From Triparma columacea (taxonomy: Eukaryota > Sar > Bolidophyceae > Parmales > Triparmaceae): a DNA stretch of 64,000 nucleotides. The notes under the pieces were generated by a model, which was not told where the DNA came from, made no database searches, and saw only the letters and a program-made list of their open reading frames with translations. Below are positions 55,844 to 64,000 of this stretch, in pieces (the stretch's first letter is position 1; every line of letters starts with the position of its first letter). Location of the stretch: positions 35,819-99,818 of the forward strand of contig BRYA01000273.1 in the NCBI GenBank assembly GCA_030267965.1, read 5' to 3'. The position numbers and the translations under genes were made by a program.

Positions 55844-56686
55844 ATGGGAAGCAAGCCGGCCGTCAAGTTAAGGAACGAGGTGGACGCCTTCAACGCGGAC
55901 CCTATCGAGGGGATCAGGCTGAGGGTCATGAAGAAGCCGCTGAAGCCTCCAACAGCAGAGTGCATCATCGATGGGCCGAGGTACACGCCCTACGAAGGGT
56001 ACTACCTCATTTTGAAACTGGCGGTGCCGGACGACTACCCGTTTTCTCCTCCGCGCTTGAGGTGAGGGTACATATTATTTATTTCCGACGCTCTTTCACT
56101 TCTCGGTCTATTCTCACTCGATCACCGTAGATTCTCACACAGGATATTGCACATCAACGTGGACATGATGCTGGACGGATCTTGCACAATGCCCCAGGTT
56201 ACCAAGCTTTGGGACGGGGGCTGGGACATTCGAATGCTAGTTGGTTACGTCAAGGACCTCCTCAAACGGCCCGATACGAGACTGCTGCCAGAGAACATAA
56301 GGGAAAAGTACGGAAACCTCCCTGGTCTCCCAATGGGCTACGAGAACGATTACGGAGTCGATGATAAAGGTCTCGAGGACGAGGCGAAGAAGAGGAAGGA
56401 AGAGGGTGCAGGGGTTGAGGAGGTCAACGAAATGTTTGTAAACCCTTTCGAGTTGGAGAAGCCAGTTTACCCCGTCGAGCACAGCAAACCAGAACATGAC
56501 CTCAGGTCCGGCGGAGCAAATAGCAGCTCTAACGGAGGCTTTTTGGATAGGGCCTTCAACCTCTTCCTCGAGAGACCAGCAAAATTCAAGGCTCAGGCTC
56601 AGGAATTCTGTAGAAGGGAGTGCAAGAAAATCGGCGAGAATTCAAACGGAGACTTTGTGGAGGAGGGGGCGATCATAATAGCCTAG
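55844..56686 (+). CDS. UBC-fold ubiquitin-conjugating enzyme (E2)-like protein
   Basis: From ATG 55844, exons 55844..56061 and 56131..56686 give 257 aa. As part of a fusion the first exon would start at 55828. The UBC fold is recognisable: LRNEVDAFNADPIEGIRLRV, YEGYYLILKLAVPDDYPFSPPRLR, then FSHRILHINVDMML and LDGSCTMP. The HPN triad is HIN with its Asn kept, and the presumed catalytic Cys is in DGSCTM, two residues further than in ordinary E2s (NGxIC). WDGGWDIRMLVGYVKDLL matches the W..S.....V..S...LL helix. A charged C-terminal extension of about 120 residues follows. Close to non-canonical E2s; activity is not assured. Confidence 0.75.
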
Positions 56687-57428
56687 AATTCAAAGCTTTT
56701 TTCACCAGTAAAAGTAAAGCAAAGGGAAGTAAAGTCTTTAGCTTAGTGCGTCAATCCCCTGCAAGTTCTCGACAACTCACTCCCGAAGTTGGCTGACGTT
56801 CCTTGTAGACCCACTTAAGCCTTGCTTTCCGCAACACCGGGTCAGCCCATCCACGCCCATGCCCCCTTTTCCACGTTTTTCGATTTATTTGATTGGTTGA
56901 TTTGGCCACATAAAGCAAAGTGATGTGGCTTTTAGGCCACATCATCACCCTGCTTTTTTTGGGGAGATTTGGGGTTTCATTAGGTTTTACTTACACTGAG
57001 ATACACCGATCGTAAAATTGGTGAGTTGACGTGGAATATAGAGGTATATACTTGAGTATTCATGAGGGTTCACATAAGCGTAGACAATCTCTGAGGAGAT
57101 GCTTGCCAGGCCCCGACCGAGGAGTCGGGGCGAGGCCTTTATTTGAAAGCAGGATGTTCTTGTAGTGAATTTTGGAAGACCGTAATTGTTGTTCTCGGAG
57201 TAGAGCGTGCGTTTGGGTAGGTGGTTGTTTTGATGCGATACTTATTTGAGCGAATTTGGGCATCCCATGGCAGTTTGTGGGGGGGTAAGACAGGGGGTCA
57301 AGCTGACAAGTCTTGTAACTGGGGACGACATCCACGAGATGCCCAACTAGCCCAATATTGACACCGTCCTGCAACTTCCTTTGCCCTTACGCCCGTTATA
57401 CAGCAAGAAAATCCATTTGGGTGTCAAA
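56687..57428. other. Intergenic region with a strong hairpin
   Basis: About 740 bp without a credible gene. It includes an 8-bp perfect GC-rich hairpin at 57110-57131 and a TGTAAAAT-like AT-rich part. No tRNA, snRNA or 5S signature was recognised. It would hold the START/XK gene promoter. Confidence 0.5.
57110..57131. other. Perfect 8-bp hairpin
   Basis: GCCCCGAC and GTCGGGGC pair around the loop CGAGGA. A further GCC/GGC pairing (57105-57107 with 57134-57136) extends it across a two-by-two internal loop. It lies about 300 bp upstream of the START/XK start. It may be part of a structured RNA or a leader, with no direct evidence. Confidence 0.5.
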
Positions 57429-60400
57429 ATGAGCACTAAAGACAGCCCCAAGCAGGAGGATAAGCACATTGTAGCCAGCAGCGACGTTGAGAATAGCCTC
57501 CAGGACAGCGAAAAAACCATCTACTTTGCCAGCGAGGCAAATGAGGCGATATTTGGTGCTCCTGAAGATGTTATTGACTCTATCGACGACAATAATATGG
57601 AGAATGGACGGGTTTTTCGCGGCGACGATCCTCCTGACGGCCTCGGTGGCAACGACAATTCGATGGAGGAAAAAGCTGAGGGAAACAAAGCGTCCCTCGT
57701 ACGCATCGGCGGAGCCACCCACACTGATGAGGAGATTGACAGGGCTGTTGGGTGCGCGACTCCCGGCCACACGCCAGTAGGCCTTGCAACTGACAGCCTC
57801 GCCACTGCCGCTCAGTCCATGACATTAGATCCTGACAACACTGCCAGGAACAAAGACCCCCCACAGCCCCTCTCCAGCCCCAATCACACACCCTCCGCAA
57901 TACACCGCCCCGTAGATATCGATTTTGCAGCTCTTGGACCCGAACAAGGCAAACTTGTGAAGCTTCTTGAGGAGAGAGGAGCAGTTGAAGGCCTCATCGA
58001 CAACTCTACCGGTGTCGATGTGAAGGTTATGGAGCTCGCTGGTGTCTTCCACGACGAGCGCGACAAGATCATTGACTTTCTCCTCATTGATTGTGAGCAG
58101 GGCAAGTTCCGAAGGAAGACCCTCCAGGAGTATGACGAAAAAGACGGAGTCATTCACAGAGCCGTCTACTGGCAGCACTACGGCAGCGGGAATAAGTTTG
58201 TCCAATTTCTCCTCGACATCAAAGTCATATCTCCTGACAAATCGACGAACATTATTGAGTTGGCACCCCTTGATGAGGACGACCTTTCTGATGAGGCAAC
58301 TGCGATGTTTGTCGAGATTCAAGCGTCAATGAAGACCAAGACTGTACAGCAAGGTGTCATTAAGGGGCAGCTCAGCTTCACTGACTTTGAGTTTGGACAA
58401 ACTGCAGCCGCCATGGTGGGAACTCTTAAGGCAGAGGAGAGAGCAACAGAGATGAAACCAGAAGTTGATGTTCGCACAGTCAAAAGACTTAAGTCTGCTA
58501 AGTTAAACGTTGGAAGGAAAATAAGCAACATCAGCAGTGTCAAGAAAGGAGCTTACAAGGATGTCTTTGTCTCATTGAAGGGAATTCTAGACGAAGTCAT
58601 GAAGAAGTTCAGACAGCCTGCAGTCATTGACGAGCGGAGGAAGGTGCACTTTGTGGAAAAGATCATGCCGAGGGCACCACCTCTTACAATTGAGGAGGAC
58701 GCAATGTTGGAGAGGGTTGGGAGACTAGAGAAGGATCTTCACACAAAGGGGAAGAGAGTCAAGGGGACACTGAAGGAGGGCATCGACAAGCTATTTTGGT
58801 GGGAAGAGGGACAGTTGTGGGCTGCTATGTCGATGAATGTTGACACATCTGCCACGAGGCTCCTAGCAGAACTGTATGAAATGAACACATATGAGAGGTC
58901 ACAGCTACACAAGAAGAAGCACGGCAGTTTACCAAGGGCTATCAGAAAGAAAGGAAAGAATAGTACGCTCTACTGTGTGGCAATGAGGTTCCCAGGACTT
59001 TATGAGAACAGGGTTTTCCAAACGTTGCTTTTGTGGAAAAAGGTAACGCTATCAGATAGATCAGCCTTTGTAATGGTTCATGTACCTAGAGACGGAAACG
59101 ACTTTCAGGACATAAATTTGGCAGGATACATCCCCTGCAAGTCTTTTGGAACACTGGTCGCTACTGAACTTACCCCAAATGTCTGCTCCCTGACAAGGAT
59201 AGAGACAAACGACTTGAAGATGAATTTGCCGAGGTCTGTCCTAGAAACGCTCGCTAAGTTCAGGATGAAAGATGCAAATAGGTTACAGGAGAAGTTCAGG
59301 AGGAACGGGAAGGAAGTTGATGCTGAAGTCAGGGGGGCCTTGGTGGAGAGGATGAGGGAGGGCGTTGAATTGGAGGAAGACCACAAGAAGGTGTTTGAGG
59401 ACCTGGAGAAGCTCTTTGGTCGGGAGGAGGAAGGAGGGTGGAGGCCTCTCGAGTCACCTTATGAAGGAGTGAAGATGCAGAAAAAATACAAACAGCAAGA
59501 GAAAGGAAAAAAGACACTTGGTTTTGGAAGAGCCGAGTGTATTGCTGACTGCTCTGCCGAGGAAGCAGCTGCTTGGTTCTTTGAGTTCTGCGGCAGGGAG
59601 AGGATGGTAATGAGCCGAGAGGAAGGGGACCCTGCAAGGCTAGAGATGAGGAAGGGTGGCAAGGGAAGGGTAAATGAGAAGCTGTTTGCAACAATCAAGA
59701 AACTCCCATACCCTCTACACAAAAGAGAGTTTGTGATGAGATATGTGTTGCAAAAGGGATGCCAAGATGACACAATATCTGTAGCATTTGTCCCAGCTAA
59801 CGTGCAGGTGGACTATGGGGGAAACCTAGGAAACCTTGTGCGGGCAACAACAAGTGGCAATTTCACTGCCAAGAATATTGAGGACCATAATGGTGTTCTC
59901 CAGTGTAAACTTACACTGACCCAATTTATGGACACAGGGGGGCATATTCCAGTCAAAATTGTCAACAAATCTACTCCGCGAGTACTAAGTACGATAGCAG
60001 TACTCAGGGATTCATTCAGGCGGGATGAAGAGGTTGATAAAGCTGCACTGGCCTCTCTTGCTAACATCATCAAGAATGAGCATCAAGATTATACTAAGGA
60101 GGAGGAGGCCGTAATGAGGGACGGCAAGGAATTCTATAGGAATTGCATGGCAAGCAAGAAATTCAAGAATTTGAAGAGTCCAGATCCCAGGGTGAAGATA
60201 ACTTTTGTCCATCTTGAGGGAGAATCTCAAGGCACTGGGATAGTCGAGGCTGTCATCGATGCTTCACTTGCAGAGTGCGTGGCACATGAGTTCATTAAAA
60301 ATTCAAGGCAGAGGCTGGCCAAGCTTGGAAAGAAGTATAAGGCCATAGAAACAAAGAAGCAGAACAGCCACTCACAGCTTTATTTAAACAGGAGGAGTCT

Positions 60401-63080
60401 TGGGGTACGTGGATTCTCTGATAGGGAGTGGAGGCAAATTGGATGTTGGCAGATAGAGGAGGGAGAAAAGAAATGTTGGACAGTGTACAAAGACACTGAA
60501 ATGCTCAATGAAGACTTCCAAATGAGCTCTCAAACTGTGCTTGCATCGGCAGCAACTACCTGGATGTTTGAGGCTCTCACAACCACTGGTGACGTTCCCC
60601 AGACTAGAGTCACATTTGCTTCCAAGGTGAACATCAAGGGCTCTGTGCCTAGTTTTGTCATGAATCGCTTGTCAACCGGGTATGCAAGCAACATGATTGA
60701 ATTGCGGAAGAAGTTTGATAAGAGCAAAGAGGTTGATGCCTTCAAGAGGCAGCAGATCATTGAAAAGCTTGAGGAGATTGCAATTGAGGGAGCACCAGGG
60801 ATTGAAAGTCATTTTGATGAGATTGACGGAGCTCAAGAGATCAGTAGCGGGTTGACTGGAAAGACATTGATAAAGGCAGAGAAGGGAATGGGGTGGGGGA
60901 AGACTTCAATAACTGTGAGATCATCCCACAAGGAAGTTGCAGCATTCTTCTGGGACCTTAAAAGTGGAGTTGAATCCCAGCTTGTGATTCACAGAGTTAA
61001 CAACAAGACACTTGTAATCACAGTTGAACACGAAGGGCATCTCACAGCTGTAAGGTTCTCAGAGGCTGGCCAGATGAAGACAGACGTTGAATTGATGACT
61101 AGACAGGAGGGTTTAGGAAAGGCTGCCAGTCAAAAGAGTGTAATTAAGCACCTGAGCATGGCAACTGATGCTGCTTACTACTTCGACAATCTGCTCAAGA
61201 GCACTGAAGCAGGAGAACAGGATGGGAGGAGGTATGGAGAGCAGCTGATGGAGAGAGTGAAGAGAAGTCATTTTGGGGACAGTAAAGTAGAGGTCGCGAG
61301 GGAGTTCATTGCCGCCAATAGGGCACTGAAAGAGATTACAGAGCAGCATGGTTTTATGAGAGCTCTGCTGTATGCTGTGGTAATGAACAAATTTAAAAGG
61401 AGAGCAACAAACGAGGGAGATGATAAGAGTGAGGAGGAAGCCAGGGGGTGGGAGATTGGGAGTGCAATGACAGGAGTCATGTTGACTACTTTGACTGCTG
61501 CTCATGCTGTAGATGAGTGGGCACATCAATACACTGAAGTGCAAGAAGTAATGAGAGACTACAAATGGTTTAGGCCAATGATTGAGACAATTGCTGCGAA
61601 TCTATTTAAGAACTCAAAGATTGGCTTGAAGGCAAGGGTTACTTTTGGTGCCGTCACAAGCATGGTTGATTTGCTGACTGATGTTTATGTGACGCATATG
61701 TTTTGGAGAGATAAGAAGTATGGGTACTTTAAGTCTTCTTTGGCAAGTTTGGTAGCGTCAATTGGAATTCAGATGTTTTGCATTTGGGTACAGAATAGAA
61801 AGTTGGGGATTGCAAGGGTGTTGCAGGAGTTGATTCCAATCTTGCTCGGGTACAAGCCTGCAGTAGATGCTTATAGGGTAGCAACTGGAGCAAAGCAAGA
61901 GGTTGGGACTGCACTTGACCCAATGTTTGAGATGACATGTATGAAAGTGATTGAGATGTTTGCTGAAGCAATCCCTGGTGTGATAATCCAACTTATGGCT
62001 ATAGCAACCAGTGCCAAAGATGTTGCAACTTCAGCATGGCTTTCAGTTGCAGTGTCAGCAATTACCACAGGTTTTGCCTCAGCAACAATTAGTTATGACT
62101 GGGACACATACCCTGTTTGGAGAGCATATGCACCAGACTTCTATGGATATATACCTGCAAAAGCAAGCAAGAGATCAGTAGTGTTTGTGTCAATGTTGTT
62201 GTTGTCAGCAGGGATGCTTATAATGAGGTGTACAACAATAGTTCTTCTTGGGTTGATGGGAGGTAGTTGGGTCTTTCTCTACATTGGAGCCGACCTTGGC
62301 CTGTACTTTTTGGTTAAGATATTGAGGGGAGACTTTTGGCACTGGATGCCATTGGGGGGAAACATAGAAATTGTGAGTAGCATTCTAACGAGAATGATTG
62401 TAAAGATCATTGTAGATTTTACTTCAATAGTGCACTTTAGACATCCTAATGAAGTTGGGGGAGCATATTGGTTGTTTGGTCTCGTTTTGACAATGGGAAG
62501 CCTACCAGTGTCAATATATATAGCTTCACCCTATGTTGATGCGAAGGCATTTGATATTGCATCATCAATTGCGAAGTATTTCATACTAATAACTATCCTA
62601 TGCTTTGCTGTCTTCTTTTTGACCATTGAAAAGAAGTACTGGCACACCTTCTGGAGTACGCAGAGATCAAAGGATATGTCAATGGCAGGTTTCCTTAAGG
62701 GAGAAAGTGATGCAATAAAGATACGTATTTTTGTGCGTTCAAGACATCACTGGGTTTCAATTGAAGGAGAAATTAAGAAATGGGTCGAGCTAAACTGGGC
62801 TAAATGGGAAGAGGAGCAGCCAGAGTGGTTTACTGATGTGTGGAAAGCTAGGGTGCCTGTAGACTTCATTCCGAAAGATGGAGATGCTAGAAGAAAAGAG
62901 AGTGTAAGGAGAGCAAGTGTTGATGCTGAAGCTGAGGGTGGTCTAGCAGGTGCATTGAGAGCCAGTATTAGGAGAGCAAGTGTTGGAGGTGCTGTTGGTG
63001 GAGATATTATAGGGGTAGGAGGTGGGAAGGCTAAAGTAAGCAGTGTTGTGCCGAGAGATGAGGACAATGATGGGAAGTGA
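57429..63080 (+). CDS. START-domain repeat protein with XK-like multi-pass C-terminus
   Basis: Single exon; ATG 57429 (MSTKDSPKQED) gives 1883 aa. The N-terminal 180 residues are acidic and disordered. At least four START/Bet v1-like repeats follow, each built as GxxxxxxD-x-SAEEAAAW and then a short RE-F-x-W block (about 463, 698, 936 and 1157). Residues about 1390-1750 are multi-pass membrane: SMVDLLTDVYVTHMFW, and EMFAEAIPGVIIQLMAI, like the E-x-x-P-Q-x-x-LQ helix of XK-related scramblase family proteins. START domains bind lipids and XK relatives move them, so lipid sensing or transfer at a membrane is a fair inference. No close named family. The 3' half is markedly AT-richer than its neighbours. 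Confidence 0.75.
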   Translation: MSTKDSPKQEDKHIVASSDVENSLQDSEKTIYFASEANEAIFGAPEDVIDSIDDNNMENGRVFRGDDPPDGLGGNDNSMEEKAEGNKASLVRIGGATHTDEEIDRAVGCATPGHTPVGLATDSLATAAQSMTLDPDNTARNKDPPQPLSSPNHTPSAIHRPVDIDFAALGPEQGKLVKLLEERGAVEGLIDNSTGVDVKVMELAGVFHDERDKIIDFLLIDCEQGKFRRKTLQEYDEKDGVIHRAVYWQHYGSGNKFVQFLLDIKVISPDKSTNIIELAPLDEDDLSDEATAMFVEIQASMKTKTVQQGVIKGQLSFTDFEFGQTAAAMVGTLKAEERATEMKPEVDVRTVKRLKSAKLNVGRKISNISSVKKGAYKDVFVSLKGILDEVMKKFRQPAVIDERRKVHFVEKIMPRAPPLTIEEDAMLERVGRLEKDLHTKGKRVKGTLKEGIDKLFWWEEGQLWAAMSMNVDTSATRLLAELYEMNTYERSQLHKKKHGSLPRAIRKKGKNSTLYCVAMRFPGLYENRVFQTLLLWKKVTLSDRSAFVMVHVPRDGNDFQDINLAGYIPCKSFGTLVATELTPNVCSLTRIETNDLKMNLPRSVLETLAKFRMKDANRLQEKFRRNGKEVDAEVRGALVERMREGVELEEDHKKVFEDLEKLFGREEEGGWRPLESPYEGVKMQKKYKQQEKGKKTLGFGRAECIADCSAEEAAAWFFEFCGRERMVMSREEGDPARLEMRKGGKGRVNEKLFATIKKLPYPLHKREFVMRYVLQKGCQDDTISVAFVPANVQVDYGGNLGNLVRATTSGNFTAKNIEDHNGVLQCKLTLTQFMDTGGHIPVKIVNKSTPRVLSTIAVLRDSFRRDEEVDKAALASLANIIKNEHQDYTKEEEAVMRDGKEFYRNCMASKKFKNLKSPDPRVKITFVHLEGESQGTGIVEAVIDASLAECVAHEFIKNSRQRLAKLGKKYKAIETKKQNSHSQLYLNRRSLGVRGFSDREWRQIGCWQIEEGEKKCWTVYKDTEMLNEDFQMSSQTVLASAATTWMFEALTTTGDVPQTRVTFASKVNIKGSVPSFVMNRLSTGYASNMIELRKKFDKSKEVDAFKRQQIIEKLEEIAIEGAPGIESHFDEIDGAQEISSGLTGKTLIKAEKGMGWGKTSITVRSSHKEVAAFFWDLKSGVESQLVIHRVNNKTLVITVEHEGHLTAVRFSEAGQMKTDVELMTRQEGLGKAASQKSVIKHLSMATDAAYYFDNLLKSTEAGEQDGRRYGEQLMERVKRSHFGDSKVEVAREFIAANRALKEITEQHGFMRALLYAVVMNKFKRRATNEGDDKSEEEARGWEIGSAMTGVMLTTLTAAHAVDEWAHQYTEVQEVMRDYKWFRPMIETIAANLFKNSKIGLKARVTFGAVTSMVDLLTDVYVTHMFWRDKKYGYFKSSLASLVASIGIQMFCIWVQNRKLGIARVLQELIPILLGYKPAVDAYRVATGAKQEVGTALDPMFEMTCMKVIEMFAEAIPGVIIQLMAIATSAKDVATSAWLSVAVSAITTGFASATISYDWDTYPVWRAYAPDFYGYIPAKASKRSVVFVSMLLLSAGMLIMRCTTIVLLGLMGGSWVFLYIGADLGLYFLVKILRGDFWHWMPLGGNIEIVSSILTRMIVKIIVDFTSIVHFRHPNEVGGAYWLFGLVLTMGSLPVSIYIASPYVDAKAFDIASSIAKYFILITILCFAVFFLTIEKKYWHTFWSTQRSKDMSMAGFLKGESDAIKIRIFVRSRHHWVSIEGEIKKWVELNWAKWEEEQPEWFTDVWKARVPVDFIPKDGDARRKESVRRASVDAEAEGGLAGALRASIRRASVGGAVGGDIIGVGGGKAKVSSVVPRDEDNDGK

Positions 63081-63390
63081 CTAATAGGGCAGCAACATTT
63101 GTAGGACAAATTGATTTGATTTGGTATTTTAGTGACTATTGTTTAAGTGGTTTAGGTGTATGTCGGGTATTATGGAAGTGTTATAGTAGTTTGTGAGTAT
63201 TTTGTGACAGTTTAGTAGATGTATTGTGGGAGTTTTATAGTTGTTTATGAGTTTTGTGGAAGTGTATTAGATGTGTATGGGGTTTTGGTGATTTTTGGAA
63301 GTAATATAATGGTTTATGAGTATAATGGAAGTGTAGTATATGTGTATAGGAATGAAAAAAAGAAGAGAGTGCGTAATTGTGGAGGGAGAG
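63081..63390 (+). repeat. T/G-rich degenerate repeats after the START/XK gene
   Basis: Low-complexity plus-strand T/G-rich DNA with loosely repeated TTTATGAG...GGAAGTGTA...GATGTGTAT blocks of 45-70 bp. The GTGTAGTAGATGTGTAT core reappears in the ordered 120-bp array that follows, suggesting that one gave rise to the other. No coding potential was seen. Confidence 0.65.
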
Positions 63391-63830
63391 AGAGGAATTA
63401 AGGAGTGAGGGTAGAAGAGAGGAGGGTGTAAGTTGGAATGATATGTGTAAGTGTTGTAGATGTGTATGAAGATGAATTGATTGAGGGTGAGTGTAGTTTT
63501 GGAAAGGAGTGAGAGGAATTAAATAGTGAGAGTAGAGGGAGAAGAGTATAAGGTGGAATGATGTGTGTAAGTGTAGTAGATGTGTATGAAGTTGAATTAA
63601 AGGAAGGTGAGTGTAGTTTTTGAGCTGAGTGAAAGGAGTAGAGGAGGGAGAGTAGAAGAGAGGGGTTATAAGATGGAATGATATGTGTAAGTGTAGTAGA
63701 TGTGTATGAAGATAAATAAAAGGAGGTTGAGTGTGGTTGTGAAGAGTAACGAAAGGAGTGAAAGAGGAGAGTAAAAGAGAGGAGGGTATAAGATTGAATG
63801 GAGTGTGTAAAGGTGAAGATTAAGTGTTTG
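63391..63830 (+). repeat. 120-bp tandem repeat, about 3.5 copies
   Basis: GGAATGATATGTGTAAGTG-type blocks start at 63435, 63555 and 63675, with a decayed one at 63795, exactly 120 bp apart. Units contain GTAGATGTGTATGAAG and a G/A-rich half. Copies differ by roughly 10-20%. Confidence 0.88.
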
Positions 63831-63892
63831 TAAGAGTAAAGTGTGTGGGATACGATAAGAGTTACTTTCTCACTGGTTAGGCGAGTGGTTAG

Positions 63893-64000
63893 GGTTAGAT
63901 GCCTAACCCAGGTTAGGTGCCTAACCCAGGTTAGTTGCCTAACCCAGGTTAGATGCCTAACCCAGGTTAGATGCCTAACCCAGGTTAGATGCCTAACCCA
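63893..64000 (+). repeat. 18-bp tandem repeat, six copies to window end
   Basis: Six exact-length units GGTTAGATGCCTAACCCA (variable two bases: AT, GT, TT, AT, AT, AT) from 63893 to 64000, continuing past the window. Each unit is nearly self-complementary: GGTTAG pairs with CTAACC. A GGTTAGG and a TTAGGGTTAG lie just before the array. Confidence 0.95.

Noticed and set aside
56687..57428. tRNA or spliceosomal RNA gene near the hairpin
   Set aside because: No cloverleaf, T-loop, or U1/U2/U4/U5/U6 signature sequence was found.
63893..64000. True telomere
   Set aside because: The unit is 18 bp and contains both strands of the telomere-like word; no run of simple TTAGGG repeats is present.

Overview
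The window looks like nuclear DNA from a photosynthetic stramenopile (heterokont) alga with a flagellate stage. Most genes contain short GT-AG introns (about 60-170 nt), nearly all with a GTGAG donor. Several proteins begin with a hydrophobic signal peptide followed by an aromatic residue (FtsZ, the HAD-ITPase fusion, the protein at 43213), the usual form of bipartite targeting to secondary plastids. Plastid-type FtsZ sits alongside ciliary genes (CFAP91, TMEM138), and a giant START-domain/XK-like protein of a kind common in heterokont algae is present. Parmales or Bolidophyceae, or a pelagophyte, would fit, but the species cannot be named from sequence alone.

Layout. 1-423: start of a plastid FtsZ gene (minus). 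572-2365: purine-loaded unknown protein. 2885-5949: peptide:N-glycanase. 6111-8045: CFAP91 (minus). 8726-11929: CNG/EAG-like channel. 11994-16677: Strawberry notch helicase. 16999-18036: aldo-keto reductase. 18103-20685: a GLE1-like mRNA export factor that also carries FG-type repeats and a NUP42-type CCCH finger (minus). 21323-23451: WD40 protein, followed by a decayed tandem copy of its last exon. 23831-26153: a small membrane protein and a second PNGase-like transglutaminase, the latter broken by an assembly gap (both minus). 27206-27943: CW zinc-finger protein. 28075-30483: a HAD phosphatase fused to ITPase. 30525-32073: protein with two dsRNA-binding domains (minus). 32975-33422: small membrane protein. 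33509-34549: Rab GTPase (minus). 34900-41356: cohesin loader SCC2/NIPBL with a PHD finger. 41447-43141: tRNA dihydrouridine synthase (minus). 43213-43959: plastid membrane protein with an in-frame TGA. 44093-45385: FAD oxidoreductase (minus). 45449-47678: DUF3754 protein. 47786-48583: TMEM138 (minus). 48920-53646: long coiled-coil protein. 53769-56686: EF-hand protein, perhaps fused to a UBC-fold E2. 57429-63080: START/XK-like membrane protein. 63100-64000: tandem-repeat DNA (a 120-bp array, then an 18-bp array).

Themes. Genes are tightly packed; two divergent pairs start only 71 and 63 bp apart. Several proteins join functions that are usually separate: nucleotide sanitation (HAD + ITPase), mRNA export (GLE1 + NUP42), possibly calcium sensing with ubiquitin transfer, and PNGase with thioredoxin-like and C-terminal PUB modules. 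About ten introns carry a GCGAAGCGA-type motif near the 5' end and/or its complement TCGCTTCGC just before a TCGCAG acceptor, which suggests introner-type mobile introns. All exon junctions were placed by reading frame, splice signals and family homology, with no transcript evidence.
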